DNA from: Azorinus chamasolen
Taxonomy: Eukaryota; Mollusca; Bivalvia; Cardiida; Solecurtidae
Length of the DNA stretch: 64,000 nucleotides
NCBI GenBank assembly: GCA_963576725.1
Contig: OY755241.1
Span: forward strand, 71,309,041 to 71,373,040
Direction of reading: 5' to 3'
Both the position numbers and the translations under genes were made by a program. The notes below the pieces were generated by a model. The model searched no databases and had not been told where the DNA came from. It was given only the letters and a program-made list of their open reading frames with translations. Below are positions 49,646-59,149 of this stretch, in pieces. The stretch's first letter is position 1; every line of letters begins with the position of its first letter.

Positions 49646-49723
49646 GTGTTTTAAGTGGATCAAGATACAGAATGCATTACACAAGACTCTATCTCTGTCT
49701 CATTCATAGCGTCTAGCTCCTTC

Positions 49724-49978
49724 TTAACCCTTTCCATCATATAAATACATTTTCAGGCATTTGCAAACAGAGGCGACCCAGATCAGATGGCTCCTGTGGG
49801 ATCCGTTTGAACAGGGTATGCCCAATATGTTTATGAAATAATATAGATCTGATTCTTTAGATCCTACCAATGCCAAAAACTCTGTCTACATGTGGAAATT
49901 ATATAAATTCAGCTAATAAATATTCATGGTATCATTATTTCTTGAACGAATACTGAATGAGAATAGGGAAAGAGTTAA
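49724..49978. mobile_element. TTAA-3 hairpin MITE, first of an end-to-end pair
   Basis: TTAACCCTTTCCATCATATA to GAATAGGGAAAGAGTTAA. Hairpin half GCAAACAGAGGCGACCCAGA, TCAGATGGCTCCTGTGGGAT. Its right TTAA is also the left TTAA of the next element. Confidence 0.85.
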
Positions 49979-50215
49979 CCATTTGCCTGATAGAGGTGCC
50001 TTTTAGTGCCTTTGTAAACAGAGTAGATCCGGATCAGACGACTCAAGCAGGATATATCTGATCCCGGATCTCTTCTTTTTCTATAGAATTATATAGATCT
50101 GATTCTACTGGTTCTGATATGGCCAAAACTTCATATTTTCATATGCCATCATAAGAACCAAGCTAATCAATATTCATGATGTAATTTATATCTTAAATGA
50201 ATATGTATGAGTTAA
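49975..50215. mobile_element. TTAA-3 hairpin MITE, second of the pair
   Basis: TTAACCATTTGCCTGATAGA to AATATGTATGAGTTAA. Hairpin GTAAACAGAGTAGATCCGGA, TCAGACGACTC and so on. Same orientation as its neighbour, sharing one TTAA. Confidence 0.8.
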
Positions 50216-50609
50216 AGTGTTGATGTAGTAAGATTTTCCTGCTTGGGTCGTCTGATCAGGGTCTGTTTTGTTTGCTTGAGTTGAATACATGAACGGCCGC
50301 TTAGGTTCTACTGGAAACACAAATAACCTCCGTCTGATCAGGATCTGCCCGGTTTACTAATGGAATATTACAACGGATACATAAATTATGTTCGCAAATA
50401 TGTTGCAGGTGTGTTGTTGTTGATTGTTTAGCACACAGGTGCATCGATGCAATAAGATACATATACAATGTACTTGATTTCAATTCTGTCGCCATACGTA
50501 CCGAGCATTGTCTGTTTTTGCTGTACATTGATTGTCAAAACATATAGAATTTATGGAATTTACATCAAACGCAATATGAAACTCTGAAGTAAGTTTAACC
50601 AATTTTCTG

Positions 50610-50852
50610 TTAACCATTTCCCTTTCGCATTTGGACGCATCTGCAAACAGAGTAGACCCAGATCAGGCGGCTCCTGTAGATACCGTCTGATCAGGGTCTG
50701 CATTGTTTGCTTGTGGTATAATATAGATCTGATTATACAGCTTCTGTCTGAGCCGAAATATCCTGTGTCCATATGCCATTATAAAAAATAATCTTATTGA
50801 TATTCATGACGTCATTATTTCCTACATGAATATTCATCAGGGAAAGGGTTAA
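50610..50852. mobile_element. TTAA-3 hairpin MITE, full length
   Basis: TTAACCATTTCCCTTTCGCA to CATCAGGGAAAGGGTTAA, 243 bp. Hairpin GCAAACAGAGTAGACCCAGA, TCAGGCGGCTCCTGTAGATA, CCGTCTGATCAGGGTCTGCA. Carries TGACGTCA at 50807-50814. Confidence 0.9.
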
Positions 50853-50960
50853 GCGCGACCTGATTCGCGTAAAGCAAACCGTTTAGATCCAGATGAGAAG
50901 CCGATTTACTCGACGTCTCATCAGGTCCCAAGCTGTTTGACATTATGACAATAGTTTCTT
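50853..50960. mobile_element. TTAA-4 fragment adjoining the TTAA-3 copy
   Basis: AAACCGTTTAGATCCAGATG, AGAAGCCGATTTACTCGACG, TCTCATCAGGTCCCAAGCTG, TTTGACATT. It lies directly behind the TTAA of the previous element. Confidence 0.65.
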
Positions 50961-51038
50961 AAAAGGTCTAAATCAAAAGTATGTAGACATTGTAACAGAT
51001 CAGAATTGACCAAACATATGTTTGTCAGCAGACAAGGG

Positions 51039-51257
51039 CTAGCCGATTCCCTCATAGGCTATTTTTAGATCCAACCAATCTACCGAAAACGAGTATTAAT
51101 TAAAGTAAAGGAACATTTTAGAATTTTGTAGTTTGAACCCGTTGTGATAAATAGAACATTTGCTCCTATAGGAGTAAATGCTCTATTTTTCCTAATGGTT
51201 TCAAAAAGTGACTTTTACAGAGGCGTAGAAAGGCGAATTTATGAAGGAAAGGGTTAA
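51039..51257. mobile_element. TTAA-2 hairpin MITE
   Basis: CTAGCCGATTCCCTCATAGG (left TTAACC decayed) to TATGAAGGAAAGGGTTAA. Hairpin ACATTTGCTCCTATAGGAGT. Confidence 0.85.
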
Positions 51258-51507
51258 GTACCACTGGTAACTATCACAGTCTGGTACCAGAATATGTTTA
51301 GATTGTTGAATAATTCTCCCATTAATCTAAAAATATGATACAGCGAGCAGGTTGGTGATTTGACTTTTTTTTGTGATAGCACATATTCACATGGAGGTTA
51401 TTATTTGTGACGATATAATTATACCATATACTGCATGCTTGTAAAATCTGTCCGAATTATTCGACCTCACGAAAAGCACTTCTGAATAAACCACAAACTG
51501 AAAGGGC

Positions 51508-53085
51508 TTGCATGATGCCAATATGTTAACCGTTACCCCGGTTGTATGATGTCAATATATTGTCCCTTACCCGGGTTGTATGATGTCAATATGTTAACCG
51601 TTACCCGGGCTGTATGATGTCAAAATGTTAACCCTTACCCGGGTTGTATGATGTCAGTATATTGTCCCGTACCCGGATTGTATGATGTCAATATGTTAAC
51701 CGTTACCCGGGTTGTATGATGTCAGTATGTTAATCGTTACCCGGGTTGCATGATGTCAATATGTTAACCATTACCCGGGTTATATGATGTCAATATGTTA
51801 ACCCTTACCCAGGTTGTATGATGTCAATATGTTAACCGTTACCCCGGTTGTATGATGTCAATATTGTCCCTTACCCGGGTTGTATGATGTCAATATGTTA
51901 ATCGTTACCCGGGTTGTATGATGTCAGTATGTTAATCGTTACCCGGGTTGTATGATGTCAATATGTTAACCGTTACCCGGGTTGTATGATTTCAGTATGT
52001 TAATCGTTACCCGGGTTGTATGATGACAATATGTTAACCGTTACCCGGGTTGTATGATGTCAATATGTTAACCGTTACCCGGGTTGTATGATGTCAATAT
52101 GTTAACCGTTACCCGGGTTGTATGATGTCAGTATGTTAATCGTTACCCGGGTTGTATGATGGCAATATGTTAACCGTTACCCGGGTTGTATGATGTCAAT
52201 ATGTTAACCGTTACCCGGGTTGTATGATGTCAGTATGTTAATCGTTACCCGGGTTGTATGATGTCAATATGTTAACCCTTACCCGGGTTGTATGATGTCA
52301 ATATGTTACATGTAACCCTTACCCGGGTTATATGATGCCAATATGTTAACGCTTACACGGGTGTTATGATGTCAATATGTTACATGTAACCCTTACCCGG
52401 GTTGTATGATGTCAATATGTTACATGTAATCCTTACCCGGGTTGTTTGATGTCAATATGTTAACCCTTACCCGTGCTGTATGATGTCAATATGTTACATG
52501 TAATCCTTACCCTGGTTGTATGATGTCAATATGTTGCCCCTTACCTGGGTTGTATGATGTCAATATGTTGTCCCTTACCCGGGTTGTATGATGTCAATAT
52601 GTAACCCTTACCCGGGTTGTATGATGTCAATATGTTGTCCCATTCCCGGGTTGTATGATGTCAATATGTTTACACTTACCCGGGTTGTATGATGTCAATA
52701 TGTTAACACTTACCCGGGTTGTATGATGTCAATATGTTTACACTTACCCGGGTTGTATGATGTCAATATGTTAACACTTACCCGGGTTGTATGATGTCAA
52801 TATGTTTACACTTACCCGGGTTGTATGATGTCAATATGTTAACCCTTACCCGGGTTGTATGATGTCAATATGTTTACACTTACCCGGGTTGTATGATGTC
52901 AATATGTTAACACTTACCCGGGTTGTATGATGTCAATATGTTTACACTTACCCGGGTTGTATGATGTCAGTATGTTAACCCTTACCCGGGTTGTATGATG
53001 TCAATATGTTTACACTTACCCGGGTTGTATGATGTCAATATGTTTACACTTACCCAGGTTGTATGATGTCAATATGTTAACCCAT
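51508..53085. repeat. 34-bp minisatellite, about 46 copies
   Basis: Unit TTGTATGATGTCAATATGTT, AACCGTTACCCGGG. Variants: TTACATGTAACC insertions of 4 bp (52300-52510) and, from about 52660, alternating TTTACACTT and TTAACACTT units that give a 68-bp dimer period. It ends in TTAACCCATAATCCTTTCCC, the start of a TTAA-3 MITE. Confidence 0.95.
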
Positions 53086-53215
53086 AATCCTTTCCCTCAT
53101 ATAAACGCATTTTCAAGCCTTTGCAAACAGAGTAGACCCAGATCAGATGGCTCCTATAGGATCCGTCTGATTAGGGTCTGCTCTGTTTGCTAATGGAATA
53201 TGACAGATCTATTTC
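53086..53215. mobile_element. TTAA-3 MITE, left half
   Basis: TCCTTTCCCTCATATAAACG, CAAACAGAGTAGACCCAGAT, CAGATGGCTCCTATAGGATC and CTGCTCTGTTTGCTAATGGA. The right part fades after 53215. Confidence 0.75.
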
Positions 53216-53519
53216 TTTACTTTCTAAAAAGACAATGTTCCAACCATCCACATTTAATTGCAACTTCTTTGACCATGGATACAACTGTCATGCATTCAAC
53301 CCTTGACATGTATCGCGTCAGGTATGGAGTCACACACACCTTATTTTGCATATCGTGTCAGTTTTCATTGTTGGAGGATATCTTTTTAATATGGGACAGA
53401 CTGTTGTCCATTTAATTATCTCAATGGGTATCTCGTGCACACTTATCCACGCTCTAGAACATCTTAAATGTCTGCTCAAACTTGGATCGGGTGCAGTTCC
53501 GGGTTAAACAAGCTCCTTG

Positions 53520-53640
53520 GGAGCTTTTGATCGAATACCAAACAGTTTGGATCCTGATGATGCTACTCGGCGTCTCATCTGGATCCAAGCTGTTTGCAGA
53601 TTTGTATCAGTTGGCGATTAACCGGATAACGGTAAAATTG
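53520..53640. mobile_element. TTAA-4 MITE fragment
   Basis: CAAACAGTTTGGATCCTGAT, GCTACTCGGCGTCTCATCTG, GATCCAAGCTGTTTGCAGAT. Confidence 0.65.
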
Positions 53641-53804
53641 TAACTATGAGACAATTATGTTTTGCTAGCCAAATTCCGATTTTGTTGCAAAGTCGTGGAC
53701 GAGAAAGATTTGCAATGCAAACAGGTCGAACGAGTGCTTGCATGTATATTGTGTACAGTCGAATCTCTATAAAGCGACTATTTAGGGGTAACACTGAGTT
53801 GTTT

Positions 53805-53950
53805 TTAACCGATTCCCTCATAGACTATTTCTAGATCCAACCTCTTTGGATACATCTACCGAAAAGGACTATTTACCAGAGAAAAGGAACATTTTAGTAG
53901 CTTGTGGTTTTGAAATCAATGTGACAAATAGAGTATTTGCACCTAATGAA
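53805..53950. mobile_element. TTAA-2 MITE, left half only
   Basis: TTAACCGATTCCCTCATAGA, CTCTTTGGATACATCTACCG and AATCAATGTGACAAATAGAG, stopping at the hairpin centre (GTATTTGCACCTAATG). Confidence 0.7.
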
Positions 53951-54113
53951 TTAGCAAGGTTGGTTTGACGGGGTACATGTAATACGAGTGTTAGATAGAT
54001 CTGATCAGGGTCTGCTCTGTAAGCTTATGCTATAACAAAGATACATTGATAAAGATATAATAAAGATACGATTCTACTCTGCACATGTGCTAATATGATA
54101 ACAGTTAATCTAA

Positions 54114-54357
54114 TTAACCCTTCGCTTGCTATTCGCGTCAATATACCTACATGTACATGTAAATAGTGAAGACCCAGATGAGACAGTTCCTGCAGGAGCT
54201 GTCTCATCAGGGCCTGCACTATTTACAAATTGATTATGCAACCAGTACACTCCACAGCAGTGATTGCACAGTGAAATACTTGTACACAGTGAAGATGTGT
54301 GTAATTATAAAACAGGGCATGGGTAAAGAAGGAAAACTGGATTTTAAAAAGGGTTAA
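54114..54357 (+). mobile_element. TTAA-1 hairpin MITE, full length
   Basis: TTAACCCTTCGCTTGCTATT to GGATTTTAAAAAGGGTTAA, 244 bp, with the perfect central palindrome CAGTTCCTGCAGGAGCTG. Confidence 0.9.
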
Positions 54358-54443
54358 TATTCTTGACGTCATTATTTCTTACACGGATAATCACGGAGTA
54401 AACGGTTGAGATATCAGCTAATTAATATTCATTGAAAGTAAAT

Positions 54444-54883
<440 letters not shown>

Positions 54884-55869
54884 TGAATAAGGGCAAAACC
54901 TTCTATTTCAATTACTCCATTATAAAACTTCAGCTAACAAATATTCATGATGTCATTATACCAGTATTTTACATGAATATTGATCAGGTAAAGGGTAAAA
55001 TCTCAAATTCACTACTAAAAGGTCACGGTTACATTTTTTAAAAATTCTACCATCATAATGAAGACTGAATGGGGTCCAAATTAATACGGGATCTCTACGG
55101 AGTTTCCTTCAATGCTATGGGTATAAATGAGTTAAAAAAGTATGTGGGCATCTTACATGTAGCACATGTAGGTCTTGACTGTAAATCTCATTTTCTTGTG
55201 AAGGATTGTACAAGATACAAGATACAAGAGATACAAGATACAAGAAATTTTATTTTACGTAGGATATAAATAACAAAAAACATTAGCTCATGAGCTATTT
55301 TCCGACAAACATATGTAAAAATCCAAATTAATTTAAATACAATGTACAGTGTCATGCAAACATCAAACGAAACAAGGAAAAAAAGCACAGTGATGCGGTT
55401 ATGACCTTTGAAAATAATTTGTGTAGCAATCTGAGGGTTCCCGTAAGTTTACAATGGGGTACTTGTAAATACATGTAATAAGAATGATACCCTCTCAACA
55501 GAAACTGGAATACAAATGTTTATTACCAATCAGAGTATTCCTTGCAATTTGATTGGTAAGTGTGCCAAAATCTGCCGGAGTGTACAGAACCGTATTCGGC
55601 GGCTTCCACGGAGAATACAGAATTCAAATTTGACGCGTAACGTTATTCGTTTTGTTTTTGTTTTTAGCGTCGATTCGAAATTTCATATCGTCCTTACTCC
55701 ATTTATTCTGGACGGATTACGACCAAATAGTCGATTATAAACGTAAAAAATGTTCCTCATATGTTCCTCAATTTGACACTATCAATTTCTCAGTACAACG
55801 TGTAGGTCTAATCGTTTTTACAGTTGGAGTAACACATTTTCAAAAGTAACACCGATTTTGACGTTACGT
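54884..55869. other. Mostly unrecognised
   Basis: The TTAA-3 right end is at about 54925-54995. An (ATACAAGA)n-like tract (ACAAGATACAAGATACAAGA) is at 55208-55243. No gene. Confidence 0.4.
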
Positions 55870-56090
55870 ATATCCCTTTCCTTCATGAATATTCATGCAA
55901 GAAATAATGACGTCATGAGTGTTAATTATATTTACTGCTAAAATAGCATATGGACTCGGGATTTTTAAGCCAGTGCAGAAACTGTTGAATCATATATGTA
56001 CTATACCATAAGCCAATAGAACAGACCCTGATCTGCGTCTACTCTGTTTGCAAAAGCGTAGAAAGGCGTATTTATGGAGTAAACATGTAT
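55870..56090. mobile_element. TTAA-3 MITE, decayed
   Basis: TATCCCTTTCCTTCATGAAT, TCATGCAAGAAATAATGACG, TAGAACAGACCCTGATCTGC, CTACTCTGTTTGCAAAAGCG. Contains TGACGTCA at 55908-55915. Confidence 0.7.
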
Positions 56091-56388
56091 ATCTGTCAGG
56101 CATTTAATTCCTTTTTCCCCAAGTTTCAATGGCAAAACAATAAACATTTTGTGTACAAGCAAACATCTTTCTTAAAAATTAATTTAAGATAAATAAAATT
56201 CTAAAAAGACGAACCACACAGATCAAATTTGAACGACAGGAGTTTTTGTAGTGTGTGGGTTGTTTTGTTGCCCTAAATGATAAATCAGACCCTTTGCTTT
56301 CCTCGGGAATAATTCCTTCAAAAAATGAGAACCACGTGCTGTGTAATTAACAACACAACCGCCTTAATTGTAAATCATTTGTGTCATT

Positions 56389-56626
56389 GTGTGTCGCTTG
56401 CTGAATTTTAAAATACATCTCTTCTTCTTTACCCATGCCCTGTTGTATATTTACATATATCTTCACTGTGTACAAGTATTTCGATGTGCAATTACTGTTG
56501 TGGAGTGCACTGGTTGCACAACCAACTTGTAAATAGTGCAGACCCTGATGAGACAGGAGCTGTCTCATCTGGGTCTTCACTATTTACAGGTAGGTATATT
56601 GACGTGAATAGCAAGCGAAGGGTTAA
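56389..56626 (-). mobile_element. TTAA-1 hairpin MITE
   Basis: TGTCGCTTGCTGAATTTTAA to GAATAGCAAGCGAAGGGTTAA. Central hairpin GATGAGACAGGAGCTGTCTC. Confidence 0.85.
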
Positions 56627-56829
56627 TGTGAATTGTGCAAATTTGAATATGAATTAGCTAGGGCGTATGTAAATGACAGAATACTCGACAGGAACGAAAC
56701 TTTCGCAAACTGTTGGAAAATGTTTAGTACAATCTCATCCGTGATTAGATGTTATTTTACAATAATGTGGTGACTTTGACTTCATGTCATATTTATTGAA
56801 CAACACCATGAAACTAGCCCCCATAAATA

Positions 56830-57005
56830 CGCATTTCCACTCTATTGCAAACAGAGTAGACACAGACCAGACGGCTTATAGTGGAGGCGTCTGATTAGAG
56901 TCTGCTGTTTACTTATAATATAAATATGATTCTACAGTTTCTGCAATTGTGACCACTCTTTAGAATCGTATCGGAGTGGTCACAGTAGGGGTTGGTGGAG
57001 AAATA
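56830..57005. mobile_element. TTAA-3 fragment followed by an M5 hairpin
   Basis: CACTCTATTGCAAACAGAGT, AGACACAGACCAGACGGCTT, then at 56943-57002 GTGACCACTCTTTAGAATCG, TATCGGAGTGGTCACAGTAG (a short M5 hairpin). Confidence 0.65.
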
Positions 57006-57102
57006 AAAGATCTATTATTGAAGATGTTTGACTTTACGCAACTTATCTAGATCTCTGTGTATTATAACAACCTTTAACCTTTGACCCTTTAACCCTTTAC
57101 CT

Positions 57103-57282
57103 TTAACCCATCCCTCCATAAATACGCCTTTCTACGCCTCTGTAAAAATCATCGGTTGAAACCATTGCGATAAATAGAGCATTTGCTCCATAGGAGCAAA
57201 TGCTCTATTTATCACAATGGTTTCTATACTACACAATTAAAACATTTATTCAGTGTATATAGCCTATGGAGGAAAGGGTTAA
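57103..57282. mobile_element. TTAA-2 hairpin MITE
   Basis: TTAACCCATCCCTCCATAAA to GCCTATGGAGGAAAGGGTTAA. Hairpin ATAGAGCATTTGCTCCATAG, GAGCAAATGCTCTATTTATC. Confidence 0.9.
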
Positions 57283-57574
57283 TGGGAAGTTATTACTGTT
57301 GCAAACAGTTTGGATCTACATCAAACGTTGTTTGTCAGGATCCAGGATGTTTACCCTAAGACACATAATCTCCCCTCTCAAGCAGTTTGTAAAACTGAAT
57401 AATTCAATCTGGCACCATTTTGTTAACTTCAAATTATAAGTATATAGTGACGACACTGATCCAACTGCTCCCTGCACTAGTGTGTCTGGCAGAATACTAA
57501 CGGTAGTTAATGTAGGTTGCTTTCCAGAGGGAATCGGGCTAACTTTTACATGGACGACATTTAACTCAGCAGGC

Positions 57575-57720
57575 TAAAGCTTTCTTCCTTCATATATAAA
57601 CGCGTTTTCACGAATTTGCAAGCAGAGTAGGCCTAGCTCAGATGGCTTACCAAAGAAATATGATTGTTTACTTGCTAAAATGGCTACAATTGTTTCCATA
57701 TTTTGTCCATGAATATTCAG
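57575..57720. mobile_element. TTAA-3 MITE fragment
   Basis: CTTTCTTCCTTCATATATAA, GCAAGCAGAGTAGGCCTAGC and CATGAATATTCAG. Confidence 0.5.
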
Positions 57721-57807
57721 TACAATAGGTATTGGAATTTGAAATAAACAAAGAACAGGGAGATTATTTTAGCACTCTTTAATACATATTTTATTATTTT
57801 GAACATA

Positions 57808-57994
57808 TACAGCAGAACCTCTTTATAGCAACCATAAGAAATAAACATTGGTGGCTGCTTAATGTTGGAAAGCTTCACTTTCATCCTGCATTTAGCTACC
57901 ACTGTATTACCTTCGTCCTGCATTAAGCAACCACCTGCTTATGAAGACAGTCATGTTTGTTTATGAAGTGGTCGCATTAGAGGGTTCTACTGTA
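57808..57994. mobile_element. TA-1 (Tigger-type) MITE, diverged
   Basis: TACAGCAGAACCTCTTTATA to CATTAGAGGGTTCTACTGTA. Interior CCTGCATTAAGCAACCACCT. Confidence 0.8.
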
Positions 57995-58303
57995 TTATAT
58001 TATTATTATATTATTCTTGTCTTTCATCCTTCATCTGATGGATATACATGTAAAATATAATCACACGATGATGAGATTAATTTTCATATAGGAAATTTTA
58101 ATTTTAGGAATTAGATATATAGGCAAACAGAGCAGATCCTGCTCTATAGGAAGCTTCAGACCTGGGTTTTCGGTTTGCAAAGGCATGGAAAGGATTAAGC
58201 AGATTTTACTAAAAAGTTTGTTTTTTCGAGGTTTTTTTCTCATCTCAAATGAAACGACCACAACACAACTCCTAGAGGCCAATAAGTATAAAGCGAGTAA
58301 GAC

Positions 58304-59068
58304 ATACAGCTGAGACCCTCTAAAGCGACCACTCAATGAATAGACACTAGTGTCAAGTAAAACATACAGCTGAGACCTTCTAAAGGACCACTCAATGAAT
58401 AGACACTAGTGTCAAGTAAGACATACAGCTGAGACCCCCTAAAGCGACCACTCAATGAATAGACACTAGTGTCAAGTAAGATATACAGCTGAGACCCTCT
58501 AAAGGGATCACTCAATGAATAGACACTAGTGTCAAGTAAGATATACAGCTGAGACCCTCTAAAGCGATCACTCAATGAATAGACACTAGTGTCAAGTAAG
58601 ATATACAGCTGAGACCCTCTAAAGGACCACTCAGTGAATAGACACTAGTGTCAAGTAAGACATACAACTGAGACCCTCTAAAGGACCACTCAATGAATAG
58701 ACACTAGTGTCAAGTAAGATATACAGCTGAGACCCTCTAAAGCGGCCACTCAATGAATAGACACTAGTGTCAAGTAAGACATACAGCTGAGACCCTCTAA
58801 AGGACCACTCAATGAATAGACACTAGTGTCAAGTAAGACATACAGCTGAGACCCTCTAAAGCGACCACTCAATGAATAGACACTAGTGTCAAGTAAGACA
58901 TACAACTGAGACCCTCTAAAGCGGCCACTCAATGAATAGACACTAGTGTCAAGTAAGACATACAGCTGAGACCCTCTAAAGCGACCACTCAATGAATATA
59001 CACTAGTGTCAAGTAAGACATACAGCTGAGACCCTCTAAAGCGACCACTCAATGAATAGACACTAGTC
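58304..59068. repeat. 60-bp minisatellite derived from a Tigger-type terminus
   Basis: About 12.7 copies of TACAGCTGAGACCCTCTAAA, GCGACCACTCAATGAATAGA, CACTAGTGTCAAGTAAGACA; some units lack one base (GGACC for GCGACC). The words TACAG, ACCCTCTAAAGCGACCACT match TA-family termini. The 80- and 100-codon minus-strand frames (SGRFRGSQLYVLLDTSVYSL repeats) mirror the 60-bp period and are not evidence of a gene. Confidence 0.92.
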
Positions 59069-59149
59069 TCTTTAACCCTTTACTCCATAAGTGTTTTCTA
59101 CACCTTTGCAAACACAGTAGACCCATATATAAATTAATATCGATAATAT

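Noticed and set aside
58333..59052. 20-residue repeat protein (SGRFRGSQLYVLLDTSVYSL)
   Set aside because: The period equals the 60-bp minisatellite; one-base-short units break the frame, and no other coding sign.
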